In this document: piece after piece, positions 1 to 7,610 of the stretch
Numbering within the stretch: the stretch's first letter is position 1
Layout: each line of letters begins with the position of its first letter
Assembly: GCF_034933565.1 (NCBI RefSeq)
Contig: NZ_JAYFNG010000002.1
Location: 183,924 to 247,923 of the forward strand
Direction: 5' to 3'
DNA: 64,000 nucleotides
Source of the DNA: Raineyella sp034933565
Lineage (GTDB): Bacteria; Actinomycetota; Actinomycetes; Propionibacteriales; Propionibacteriaceae
The notes under the pieces: generated by a model
Seen by the model: only the letters and a program-made list of their open reading frames with translations
What the model was told of the DNA's origin: nothing
Database searches by the model: none
Program-made: the position numbers and the translations under genes

Positions 1-868
1 CCGACACCGCCGCCGCGGAGGCCGGGTCGCCGACCTCGATCAGCTGCTGGATGTACTGCGAGGCGATCTGGGTGCGGCCCGGCAGGTTGCCACCGATCAG
101 CACCACCGAGCCGAACTCGCCGATCGCGCGGGCGAACGACAGCCCGGTCCCGCTGGCGACGGCAGGCAGCAGCACCGGCCAGATGATCCGGCGGAAGATG
201 GTCCACCCCGGCGCGCCGAGGGAGGCGGCGGCCTCCTCGGCGTCGTCGTCGAGCTCGCGCATCACCGGCTGGACGGCCCGGACGACGAACGGCAGGGTGA
301 CGAACGCCAGCGCCATCGCCACGCCGGCCCGGGTGCCGGCCAGGTGTACGCCGACCGGGCTCTCCGGCCCGTAGAGGGACAGCAGCACGATGCTGGCGAC
401 GATCGTCGGCAGCGCGAACGGCAGGTCGATCAGTGCGTCGATGAGCTGCTTGCCGCGGAAGTCGTCACGGACCAGCACCCAGGCGATCACCGTGCCGGCC
501 ACCGCGTTGAGCAGCGCGACCCCGGCGGCCAGGGCGAGGGTGATGCCGAGCGCGGCGAGGGCGCTGGGGCGGGTGACCGCGGCCCAGAAGCCGCGGGGGC
601 CGCCGGTCAGGCTGGTCGCGACCAGCGCGGCGATCGGCAGGGCGACGAGGATGCTGACCCACAGCACGACGACGCCGAGGGCCGCCGGGCTGACCCCGAA
701 CCGTACGCGTTCGCCCGGTGGCCGGGACCGCCGGGCCCCGGTGCGCCCACCGGGGTCCTGGTCAGGGGCGCGGCCATCCGGGCTCTGGCTGTCGGGTTCG
801 GGCCCGGGGCCGGGGCCCGGGTCCGGGTCCGGGTCCGGGCCGCGAGGAACGTCAGTGGACAGACTCAC
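1..868 (-). CDS. cysT: Sulfate/thiosulfate ABC transporter permease CysT (3' end outside window)
   Basis: Integral-membrane permease of the sulfate/thiosulfate importer. The reverse-strand translation has several hydrophobic spans and the cytoplasmic EAA loop that contacts the ATPase, seen as EEAAASLGAPGWTIFRRI, followed by FARAIGEFGSVVLIGGN, which is diagnostic of CysT. I place the start at GTG 868: a GAGGTGA ribosome site overlaps the stop of the binding-protein gene, leaving only a 4-nt gap. About 289 codons are present and the C-terminus lies left of base 1. The N-terminus carries a short Asp/Pro/Gly repeat (DPDPDPGPGPGPEP), not normal for the family. The partner permease and ATPase are presumably to the left. 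Confidence 0.9.
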   Translation of the reverse strand, partial: MSLSTDVPRGPDPDPDPGPGPGPEPDSQSPDGRAPDQDPGGRTGARRSRPPGERVRFGVSPAALGVVVLWVSILVALPIAALVATSLTGGPRGFWAAVTRPSALAALGITLALAAGVALLNAVAGTVIAWVLVRDDFRGKQLIDALIDLPFALPTIVASIVLLSLYGPESPVGVHLAGTRAGVAMALAFVTLPFVVRAVQPVMRELDDDAEEAAASLGAPGWTIFRRIIWPVLLPAVASGTGLSFARAIGEFGSVVLIGGNLPGRTQIASQYIQQLIEVGDPASAAAVS

Positions 869-872
869 GGTG

Positions 873-2237
873 TCACCTCGTCGCTTCGCTGTAGATCGCC
901 GTGATGGCGCCGGTGTCCTTGGCGAACAGGCCGGAGGTCACCGCGTTCCAGCCGCCGAGGTCGGCCACGGTCCACACCGTGCCGAGCGGCGGGAACCCGG
1001 CGGCGTGGGCGGCCGCCACGGTCGGGTCGACCGGGCGGTAGCCGACGCGTGCGAGCACCTCCTGGCCGGCGGGGGTGGCGGCGAAGTCGACGAACCGCTG
1101 CGCGGCCTCCTGGTGCGGCGAGGTGCTCACCGCGGCGAGCGGAGCCTCGATCCGGACGGTCTGCTGAGGCACGACGTACTCGACGTCGTCGCCCTTGCCG
1201 ATCGCGGCGATCGCCTCGTTCTCGTAGCTGAGCAGCACGTCGCCATGGCCCTGCCGGAAGGTCTCGGTGGCATCGGAGCCCGAGGAGGGTCGGGTGCTGA
1301 CGTGGTCGTGCACCAAGGAGCGTACGTAGTCCAGGCCGGCCTGCTTGTCCTGCCCCCCGTGGCTCGTGGCGGCGTACGGGGCGAGCAGGTTCCACTGTGC
1401 CGAGCCGGAGCTGAGCGGGTTGGGCGTGACGACGTCGATGCCGGGGCGGAGCAGGTCACTCCAGTCATGGATGTCCTTCGGGTTGCCCGTGCGGACGACC
1501 ATCACCACCACCGAGGTGACCGGCGTGCCGTGGTAGGCCCCGGAGCTCCACGAGGCGTCGACCATGCCGGCGTTCACCAGCCGGGTGAGGTCGGGGGTGA
1601 TGGAGAAGCTCACCACGTCGGCGGGGGCGCCGGCGACGACCTTGCGGGACTGGTCGCCGGAGGCCCCGTACGAACTGAGCACGGTGACCTTCGCCCCCTC
1701 CGGGGTGGTGGCGTACGCCTTGGCGAGGGCCTCGAAGCCCGGCTTGGCGACCGAGAACGCATAGAGGTTGAGCACCTGGCCGCCTGCCGGGGCGGCCGCC
1801 GCGCCCGGAGTGTCGCTCGACCCGCCCGCGCAACCGGCCAGGGAGGCCACGAGCACCAGGCAGGCCAGCAGCAGCCCCAGTGGTCCGGTCCGTCGCCGGG
1901 GGGCGGGACCGTGGTCGGCCGAGTGACCGGGGCAGCCTCTGATGTTGCCCCCTCGGCGGTCGTTGCCCTCTGGAAGGACCTTGCCGACTGGGACATTGCT
2001 CCCTGGGGTGCTGCCCTCTGGGGTGCTGCTCTTCGGGGTGCTGCTCTTCGGGGTGCTGCCCGCTGGGACATTGCTCCCTCGGACATTGCCCGCTGGGACC
2101 TCGCGCCCGGGGGCGCTGCCCGCTGGGACCTCGTAGTTGGCCGAGCGTCCGCGGCGTCGTTCGGGACCGGCGGAGTCGCCGGAGCCCGGCCGTGGGGCGC
2201 TGCCACGCTGGCAGGCTCGGGGCTGCGAGTCGGGCAT
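873..2237 (-). CDS. Sulfate ABC transporter substrate-binding lipoprotein with long repetitive N-terminal extension
   Basis: Extracytoplasmic sulfate/thiosulfate-binding lipoprotein, first gene of the cys transporter operon. The mature part has the Sbp/CysP pattern (LNLYAFSVAKPGFEALAKAY, then a long periplasmic-binding fold). A lipoprotein signal GLLLACLVLVASLAGC ends at Cys136 when counted from ATG 2237. ATG 2237 lies just behind GGAGGT; an upstream in-frame ATG (2288) is unlikely because it would overlap the proposed promoter. The roughly 115 residues before the signal are low-complexity repeats (VPAGS, STPKS; 15-bp DNA periods around 2004-2060), and this stretch contains no ATG, GTG or TTG that could start closer to the signal. 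Family members are usually about 330-350 residues, so the extension is anomalous. Confidence 0.85.
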   Translation of the reverse strand: MPDSQPRACQRGSAPRPGSGDSAGPERRRGRSANYEVPAGSAPGREVPAGNVRGSNVPAGSTPKSSTPKSSTPEGSTPGSNVPVGKVLPEGNDRRGGNIRGCPGHSADHGPAPRRRTGPLGLLLACLVLVASLAGCAGGSSDTPGAAAAPAGGQVLNLYAFSVAKPGFEALAKAYATTPEGAKVTVLSSYGASGDQSRKVVAGAPADVVSFSITPDLTRLVNAGMVDASWSSGAYHGTPVTSVVVMVVRTGNPKDIHDWSDLLRPGIDVVTPNPLSSGSAQWNLLAPYAATSHGGQDKQAGLDYVRSLVHDHVSTRPSSGSDATETFRQGHGDVLLSYENEAIAAIGKGDDVEYVVPQQTVRIEAPLAAVSTSPHQEAAQRFVDFAATPAGQEVLARVGYRPVDPTVAAAHAAGFPPLGTVWTVADLGGWNAVTSGLFAKDTGAITAIYSEATR

Positions 2238-2290
2238 GCGACCTCCGGGTTCAATATAAGTACAGGTTAAATAGTCGTTAACCGACATTG

Positions 2291-2321
2291 ATTATAGGAA
2301 TAAGCCTCCACCCCGAGGCAA
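2291..2321 (-). promoter_or_regulatory. Candidate promoter of the sulfate-transporter operon
   Basis: On the minus strand a perfect TATAAT (2296-2291) lies 19 nt after TTGCCT (2321-2316), upstream of the binding-protein gene in an island distinctly richer in A/T than its surroundings. The predicted transcript would begin near 2284, supporting ATG 2237 over ATG 2288 as the start. The AT-rich stretch 2250-2285 may also hold an operator. The spacer is longer than the ideal 17 nt. Confidence 0.4.
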
Positions 2322-2431
2322 GCCGGCCCACCATCCGGGCGAGGGGGCAGGGTGTACTGTGCACCAGCTCAGGCCTGAGTCAGTCAAAGTTGGTGTCAGT
2401 CAAGGTCGGTGTCGGTGAAGGCCGGCGCCGT

Positions 2432-2560
2432 GTGAAGGTCAGCCCCGTGTGAAGGTCCGCCCGACGTGAAGGTCAGCCCCTACGTGAAGGTCAGCCCCGA
2501 CGTGAAGGTCAGCCCTGACGTGAAGGCGTGAAGGTCCGCCCCGACGTGAAGGTCAGTGTG
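2432..2560. repeat. Tandem array of GTGAAGGTC-type 17/18-bp units
   Basis: Eight imperfect copies of a unit starting GTGAAGGTCAGCCCCGAC begin at 2432, 2449, 2466, 2484, 2502, 2520, 2528 and 2546. Spacing is 17 or 18 bp with one short 8-bp step. Related degenerate copies (GTCAGTCAAGGTCGGTGTC) extend back to about 2380. I see no gene in the array; translations in all frames are repetitive. Confidence 0.85.
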
Positions 2561-2634
2561 GATGCGAGGTCGGTCCTGGCGTGGAGGTCGGCTCTGGCCG
2601 GACCCAGGTGGGTGCCGTACGGGGGCGGTAATGC

Positions 2635-2723
2635 CCAAACGCGACCTGGAATGTGCATACGCTGCGGGATTTCCGCCCGCGAACAGTAAGTCAGGCAGCG
2701 TTTGGAAGTGGGGCAGCGTTTGG
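2635..2723 (+). repeat. Dispersed inverted-end element, copy 1 (71 bp plus duplicated right arm)
   Basis: The left arm CCAAACGC (2635-2642) is the exact reverse complement of the right arm GCGTTTGG (2698-2705). The core contains GCATACGC (2655-2662) and a small hairpin GCGG/CCGC. The right-arm motif GCAGCGTTTGG (2695-2705) is repeated 18 bp later (2713-2723). Gapless relatives of the same length lie at 46101-46171 (reverse strand) and 49157-49231. No transposase is present, so I regard it as a REP- or MITE-like element or a structured RNA. Confidence 0.75.
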
Positions 2724-3110
2724 CTGACACATGGCTCCGGTTGGACCGCCCTGGTTCTCTGCCTGGCCCTGGCCCTGGCTCTCTGCCCGGCCCTGGCTCT
2801 CTGCCCAGGCCTGACCCCTGCCTGGCCCTCCTGCCTGGGGTGGCCCCGCGCCGGGCCTGCTTCCTTACGCGACCACGCCAACCCGAGCCCATCCTGCTTG
2901 TTCCCCCGCCGGGCCGGCCGCCGCCCTCGACTTGGCCCCTCCTCGGGGTGGCCCTCGACACCGCCGGGCCGGCCCCCCGCCCTCGACTTGGCCCCCTCCC
3001 CGGGGTGACCCTCGACACCGCCGACCCTGGACCTGGCCCGACCCTGACCCTTCTCCAGGTGACCTGACACCTGGCCCTCGACACCGTCGATCCCCGACAC
3101 CCGGCCCTCG
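2724..3110. repeat. Low-complexity intergenic repeats
   Basis: This spacer between the sulfate operon and the gene at 3161 has two families of short repeats. CTGGCCCTGGCTCTCTGCC-type units fill 2755-2830; a (C)CTCGACACCGCC / CGACTTGGCCCC family of about 30-50 bp fills 2930-3110. Several overlapping open frames exist only because these repeats are GC-rich. I see no convincing gene, RNA or promoter here. Confidence 0.7.
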
Positions 3111-3160
3111 ACACCGCCGAACCCCGGCGAGGGGCGGCACCTGGCTCCTAGAGTTGGGGC

Positions 3161-3592
3161 ATGAAGGTCCTCAAGTGGCTTCTGGTCCTCGTCGGCGTCG
3201 CCGCCCTCATCGGGACGATCGTCTACACGTACCTGGGATGGCTCGACCTGCAGCGACTCATCGCTGCGGCCGAGTCGATGCGCAGCGCGCCCCAGCCGAA
3301 CCCGGGTCAGGAGATCGTCATCGCCATCAGTCTGGCCCTGGCCAGCGGGTTGGGGATCGGCTTCGGCCTGGGCATGCCGCGGCGTACGGCCGGGCGGATC
3401 CGCAAGGAGACCCTGGAGTCGTCGGCGGCTGCCCGGGAGGCCGACATCCGCCAGCGTGCCGCCGGCGGATCAGGCGGTGCGGCATCAGGTGGTGCGGCCG
3501 GGTCAGGTGGAGCCGGTGGTGCTGGTGGATCAGGTGGAGCGGACGGTGCGGGCGGCCCGGCCGGTCCGGCGGATCCCGGGCGACAGGGCTGA
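3161..3592 (+). CDS. Small membrane protein with Gly/Ala/Ser-rich tail, function unknown
   Basis: A 143-residue protein I do not recognise. It has two predicted membrane spans, residues about 5-25 (LKWLLVLVGVAALIGTIVY) and 50-71 (ISLALASGLGIGFGLGM), then a charged segment (RRTAGRIRKETLESSAAAREA). The last 45 residues are a Gly-Gly-Ala/Ser repeat tail. The ATG start matches the beginning of a plausible inner-membrane N-terminus. It ends 3 nt before the next gene, so the two are probably co-transcribed. The tail fits the wider tendency of genes here to carry tandem-repeat insertions. Confidence 0.7.
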   Translation: MKVLKWLLVLVGVAALIGTIVYTYLGWLDLQRLIAAAESMRSAPQPNPGQEIVIAISLALASGLGIGFGLGMPRRTAGRIRKETLESSAAAREADIRQRAAGGSGGAASGGAAGSGGAGGAGGSGGADGAGGPAGPADPGRQG

Positions 3593-3595
3593 CCG

Positions 3596-3988
3596 GTGAC
3601 CAGTCTTGCCGATGTGGAGCACATCCTGGTCACCTCCTATCCGCCGCACGCCGATCCGGTCACCTCGATCGAACGGGTGGCCGCGCTGGCCGACCACCGG
3701 CTCGCCTACTGGCTGCCTGACAGCACCGGCGCGGCGGAACGCTTCGACGCCGGCCCGGTGGTGAGCGTACGGCCCTGTTCCCGCAGCGGGAAGCCGAAGC
3801 TGGAGGAACCGGTCCGCGAAGGCCGGGCCTCGGTGGTGACCGAGGGAGCCGTGTTCGACGAGGCGAAGACCGCGATCAAGGAGAAGTACGGCCTGGCGGC
3901 GACGGTCGCGGCGGCCGTGGATCGGGCCCGGGAGCTGTTCGGGGAGCGTACGCCCGAGGCTGTCGTGCTCCTCGACATCATCGGCTGA
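3596..3988 (+). CDS. PPOX-class, F420-dependent-type protein
   Basis: A 130-residue protein resembling small actinobacterial split-barrel proteins of the pyridoxamine-phosphate-oxidase (PPOX) class, many of which bind coenzyme F420 or flavin. Supporting text: HRLAYWLPDSTGAAERFDAG, then VVSVRPCSRSGKP (family pattern: short arm, V..RPC...G), VVTEGAVFDEAKTAIKEKYG and a terminal VVLLDI strand. The GTG start gives a slightly short N-terminus. It directly follows the small membrane-protein gene, suggesting co-expression. The cofactor and substrate cannot be told from sequence. Confidence 0.7.
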   Translation: MTSLADVEHILVTSYPPHADPVTSIERVAALADHRLAYWLPDSTGAAERFDAGPVVSVRPCSRSGKPKLEEPVREGRASVVTEGAVFDEAKTAIKEKYGLAATVAAAVDRARELFGERTPEAVVLLDIIG

Positions 3989-4368
3989 CCGCTGACCGCT
4001 GACCGCTGACCGCGCCGGTTCGACATCGTCGGGCTGTGGCGACCGCTTGACATCAGCGGCTTGCCGCTGCCTTGTCTGCTCGCTTGGTCGGCTGACCGCC
4101 CGCGGGACCGCTGACCGCCTGCGGGACCGCTGACCGCCCGCGGGACTCCTGGCCGCCTGCGGGACCCTTGACAGCCCTTACCGCCGGTGAGACGTTGGTC
4201 ACATCAGGGCCCGTTGGGCGGGGCGACGCCCCATGCAGCACCGGCTCACCAGACATGACCGGCTCGCCATGCAGCACCGGCGCATGATCACTGGCTCACC
4301 GCCCCACCTTGCGCACCCCCCGGGAGCCCGTCCCTCGACGTCGAGGCGGCGGAGGAAGGTGGTGTCCG
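3989..4368. repeat. Gene-free spacer with short tandem repeats
   Basis: A 7-bp unit GCTGACC repeats four times from 3984 across the end of the preceding gene to about 4012. Longer units of the type GACCGCCTGCGGGACCGCT recur from 4098 to 4165, and a CATGCAGCACCGGCTCACC motif occurs twice near 4230-4300. A ribosome site GGAGGAAGG (4351-4359) serves the next gene. No RNA gene or terminator is evident. Confidence 0.7.
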
Positions 4369-5454
4369 ATGACGTGGTTCAGCAACGATCTCACTCAGCG
4401 TACGGGGGCGCCGCCGGCGATCTACAATCCCTCCGCGTACGCCTTCGTCGAGCAATGGACCCAGCACATCGTCTATCAGGGCTTCGGGAACGGAGCCGGG
4501 GACGGGCACGTGCACGAGCTGTGGTGGGACGATCATTGGCACCACAACGACCTGACCGCCCAGGCCGGGGCGACCCCGATCGACGGGGTCCCGTCGGGGT
4601 ACGTCTACCCGGACGAGCCCGGGGGATGGACCCAACACGTGGTCTACCAGGGGATCCGGTCGGGTGGGGGACCCGACGGGGCGGTCCACGAGATCTGGTG
4701 GGACGCGGACGACAAGCACCACCACCAGCTGACCGACGGCAGCCCGCCGCTGGTCGACACACCCTTCGGCTACGCCTTCGAGCGCGGACAACACGTCGTG
4801 TTCCGGGCCGACCGGACGCTGCGGTACCTCGACTTCGAAGAGGACTTCGGCTGGACCGAGAGCGACCTGACCCCGTACATGGCCGGCACGCTGCCGGCCA
4901 TGCCGCCCACCGCGTACGGGTTCACCTCCCAGCAGACCCACCACGTGCTGTACGCCGGCTCGGACGGGCATGTCCACGAGCTCTGGAAGGGCCCGTCCGG
5001 CGGTTTCCACCACCACGACCTCACGCTGGCGACCGGCTCCACGGTGCGGGCGACCGGCCGCCCGGTCGGTTTCGCCAACGACCCGGGCTCCGGTCAGGTG
5101 GTCTCCTTCGCCGCCAGTGATGGCCACCTGCACCAGTTCGTCTGGGACGGCACCTGGCACGAGCACGACCTCACCGCGACCGTCGGCGGTGTTCCCCCGT
5201 CCGGGAGCGCCACCCCGACGGGCTATCTCTATCCCGCCGAGGGGACGCTGCACGTCAACTACATCGGCGTGGACTCCCACATCCACGAGTACTGGCAGGA
5301 CAACGCCGGCTGGCACCCGAGTGACCTCACGACGCGGACCGGGGTGCTCGTCGGCCGGAGCGATCCCGCGGCGTACGTGATGCCGGACGGCACCCAGCAC
5401 GTCGTCTTCGTCGATGACAACCGGCACATCATCGAGCTCTACTGGCTGCCCTGA
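4369..5454 (+). CDS. Seven-bladed beta-propeller lectin-like protein
   Basis: A 361-residue protein built almost wholly of about 50-residue repeats. Each repeat has an H-V-V-Y-x-G strand, a DGHVHELWW strand and a WHHNDLT strand followed by a TG-x-PP linker. Seven HVVY/HVLY-type and seven NDLT/HDLT-type half units can be counted. The N-terminus (WFSNDLTQRTGAPPA) is a second half and the C-terminus (HVVFVDDNRHIIELYW) a first half, as expected for ring closure by a split blade. This resembles the fucose-lectin-like propeller superfamily, including seven-bladed bacterial lectins. ATG 4369 follows GGAGGAAGG. No signal peptide is visible, so location is unclear; sugar binding is inferred. Confidence 0.75.
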   Translation: MTWFSNDLTQRTGAPPAIYNPSAYAFVEQWTQHIVYQGFGNGAGDGHVHELWWDDHWHHNDLTAQAGATPIDGVPSGYVYPDEPGGWTQHVVYQGIRSGGGPDGAVHEIWWDADDKHHHQLTDGSPPLVDTPFGYAFERGQHVVFRADRTLRYLDFEEDFGWTESDLTPYMAGTLPAMPPTAYGFTSQQTHHVLYAGSDGHVHELWKGPSGGFHHHDLTLATGSTVRATGRPVGFANDPGSGQVVSFAASDGHLHQFVWDGTWHEHDLTATVGGVPPSGSATPTGYLYPAEGTLHVNYIGVDSHIHEYWQDNAGWHPSDLTTRTGVLVGRSDPAAYVMPDGTQHVVFVDDNRHIIELYWLP

Positions 5455-5558
5455 GGTGGTCCGGCGGGCTCGGCCTGTGTCAGGTCTCGCGTGGTCCGGT
5501 CAGGTCTCGTGCCATCGGGCAAGCTGCCTGGCCGCGTCCTCGTGCGCGGTGTCAGGGC

Positions 5559-5990
5559 TCAGCGGAACGCGTGGCCCAGCTCGCTGCGCAGTGCGGCGTC
5601 GAGCTCCGGGTCGGGCTGGAAGACGCGCTCCTGGTGGCATTCCACGGCGGTGTCGCGGGCGTTCGGGGTGCCGAGGTCGGGGTTCGCGCCGACGGCGAGC
5701 AGGAGGCGGGCGACCCGTTCCTCGCCCTTGAAGATCGCTCCGGACAGCGCCGTACGTCCCCGGTTGTCGACCACGTCCAGTTTTGCGCCCCGGGCGACCA
5801 GGGCGGCCACCGATTCGGTGTTGCCGTAGAAGGCCGCCAGCATCAACAGGGTGGTGCCGTCGCGGGTGGTCGCCTCCAACGGCTGCCCGCTGTCGAGGGC
5901 GGCCATCAGGGCGAGGGTCTCGCCGTGGCGGGCGAGATCGAGCAGTGCGTCGGGCGTGAGGTCGTCCGGCGACGGAGCCGTCGCGTTCAT
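5559..5990 (-). CDS. Ankyrin-repeat protein
   Basis: A 143-residue soluble protein made of about three ankyrin repeats. Typical helix-turn-helix signatures are DGTTLLMLAAFYGNTESV, ARGAKLDVVDNRGRTALSGA and ERVARLLLAVGANPDLG. Such single-domain bacterial ankyrin proteins are usually protein-binding partners or immunity-like factors; no enzymatic domain is present. It is a single gene flanked by short spacers (5455-5558 and 5991-6178); the latter contains GGCTCGGCTTGGCCCG-type repeats. The partner cannot be predicted. Confidence 0.85.
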   Translation of the reverse strand: MNATAPSPDDLTPDALLDLARHGETLALMAALDSGQPLEATTRDGTTLLMLAAFYGNTESVAALVARGAKLDVVDNRGRTALSGAIFKGEERVARLLLAVGANPDLGTPNARDTAVECHQERVFQPDPELDAALRSELGHAFR

Positions 5991-6178
5991 GCCGGGCAGC
6001 CTATTCCGCGTCCCTCAGGTGCCGGTGGGGGAGGGGCCGGTCGGCGTCGGGTGGGGAGGGACTGATCAGTGCCGGTGGGCCCGGCGACCCCCGGCTCGGC
6101 TTGGCCCGACCCGGCCCGGCCCGGCTCGGCTTGGCCCGGCCCGGTGGGCCCGGCGAGCGTAGCCGGGTCAGGGGCGGC

Positions 6179-7528
6179 TCAGCGGGGGAAGCCGTCGAAC
6201 CCGGAGCGCAGTTCCCGCAGGGCCGGGCGGACCGCCGGGTCGGCGTGCTCGACGCTCAGCTGGGGGCCCAGCCGGGCGGCGGCCCGGTCGGCGGCCTCGG
6301 CCAGGTGTTCGACGTCGGCCGGGGCCACGATCGCGACCCGCAGGTGGGTCCGGATCCAGTCGGTCAGGGCGTCCTCGCCGGTCACCCCGGACTCCGGGGC
6401 GTGCAGCAGGATGGCCGCCAGCATCCGGCGCAGCGGCGACAGGCGCACCGACCGGCCGAGGTGCACCCAGGCGATCTGGTTGCGCAGGGTGGTCGTGGCG
6501 CTCAGCCCGCTGCCGGGACGTACGGCGCCCGCCTGGCCGATCCAGATCAGGCCGGGCGCGATCCGGCTGCCGAGGCCGGCGCTGAGCTGGGCGGCCCCGG
6601 CCTCGTCGACGAACCAGCTGTGGATGCCGGGGCGGCGCAGGTCCGGGTCGATGCCGGCGAGCAGGTCGGAGGGCCGGGCGGCGCGGGCCGCGTCGCCGAG
6701 GGCGGCGGTGATCGGGTCGCCGGCGGCGACCGCGGGATAGGTCGCCGGACCGGCGGCGCGGGGGACGGTGCCGTCGTACCAGGCGATCCGGTCGGGCACC
6801 GACAGGCCGCGTAGCGGTTCCAGCACGTACGCCCCCAGCCCCAGCAGGTGCGGGCGGAGGGCTTCGGAGACCGCGGGGGTCGCGGCGTGCACCTCGACCC
6901 GGGCGCGGCGCAGCGGGCCGGCGAGGAGCTCGAGGCGGGCGACGGTCCAGGCACCCCAGGCGGCGCGGTGCTCCGGCGACCCGGTGAACAGCCGGTGGTC
7001 GCTCGGCCCGACGACCTGGTCGGGGGTGAGCAGCCCGTACTCGCCGGACAGCACGAACCACGGCGCGCCGGTCCAGCGGGCGTACGCCTTCTCCCGGGTG
7101 AACAGCGGGCCGGTGAAGAGCTCACCGGCGGGGGCGGCGTGCGGGCCCTGCTCGCGGTCCGGCTCGACCAGCACGATGTCGGGGCGGGTCGTGGCGCGTC
7201 CGGTGACCCGCCCGGTGCGGGGCGCGGGCTGCGGTTCGGGGTCGGCCAGTTCGGCGGCGAGCGGCGGGGGCGTCGCCCCGGCGGCCCAGGGCTTCGGGCC
7301 GGGGACGAAGGAGATCGAGGTGCCGGGGTCGACCGCCGACACGCGCAGCCCGGCGTCGTGCCAACTGGCGGATTCCGGGCGGACGGCGACGTCGGCCAGC
7401 CACCAGTCCGCCGACGTCCGGGCCTCGTCGGGCAGGTCGCCGGTGAGCGCCTCCAGCTCGGCCCAGTCGAGCGTGACGCCGTGGGGCTGCGCCCCGAGTC
7501 GCTCCGCCAGTCGCTGCCAGGTGCTCAT
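6179..7528 (-). CDS. Composite DUF7662 / DUF6884 / GIY-YIG-like protein
   Basis: A 449-residue protein that appears to join three modules. Residues about 1-85 (DEARTSADWWLADVAVRPES) resemble the small DUF7662 module. Residues about 130-200 contain YARWTGAPWFVLSGEYGLL, the DUF6884 signature. Near residues 310-390, GLIWIGQAGAVRPGSG followed by TLRNQIAWVHLG resembles a GIY-YIG-like nuclease core. ATG 7528 is chosen because it begins the first recognisable domain. It is divergent from hrpB with an 82-bp intergenic region. Domain assignments are from memory of family patterns; a DNA- or RNA-processing role is possible but unproven. Confidence 0.6.
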   Translation of the reverse strand: MSTWQRLAERLGAQPHGVTLDWAELEALTGDLPDEARTSADWWLADVAVRPESASWHDAGLRVSAVDPGTSISFVPGPKPWAAGATPPPLAAELADPEPQPAPRTGRVTGRATTRPDIVLVEPDREQGPHAAPAGELFTGPLFTREKAYARWTGAPWFVLSGEYGLLTPDQVVGPSDHRLFTGSPEHRAAWGAWTVARLELLAGPLRRARVEVHAATPAVSEALRPHLLGLGAYVLEPLRGLSVPDRIAWYDGTVPRAAGPATYPAVAAGDPITAALGDAARAARPSDLLAGIDPDLRRPGIHSWFVDEAGAAQLSAGLGSRIAPGLIWIGQAGAVRPGSGLSATTTLRNQIAWVHLGRSVRLSPLRRMLAAILLHAPESGVTGEDALTDWIRTHLRVAIVAPADVEHLAEAADRAAARLGPQLSVEHADPAVRPALRELRSGFDGFPR

Positions 7529-7610
7529 CGCACCCCCTTCTCCTCGTCCGCGCCTTCTCCGGCTCGATTGTGCCAGGCACGGGTGCACACCGGTGCGCGA
7601 CACTGGACGG

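Noticed and set aside
390..2270. Long plus-strand open frame of about 626 codons over the sulfate operon
   Set aside because: It is antisense to two well-supported genes, is Gly/Arg-rich without domains, and arises from GC-rich codon bias.
2556..3140. Several overlapping open frames in the spacer before 3161
   Set aside because: They are present on both strands in several frames at once, as expected for GC-rich repeats, and lack domains.
6768..7610. Apparent 281-residue N-terminal extension of HrpB
   Set aside because: It is antisense to the GIY-YIG-like gene and has no domain; GTG 7611 gives the normal helicase N-terminus.
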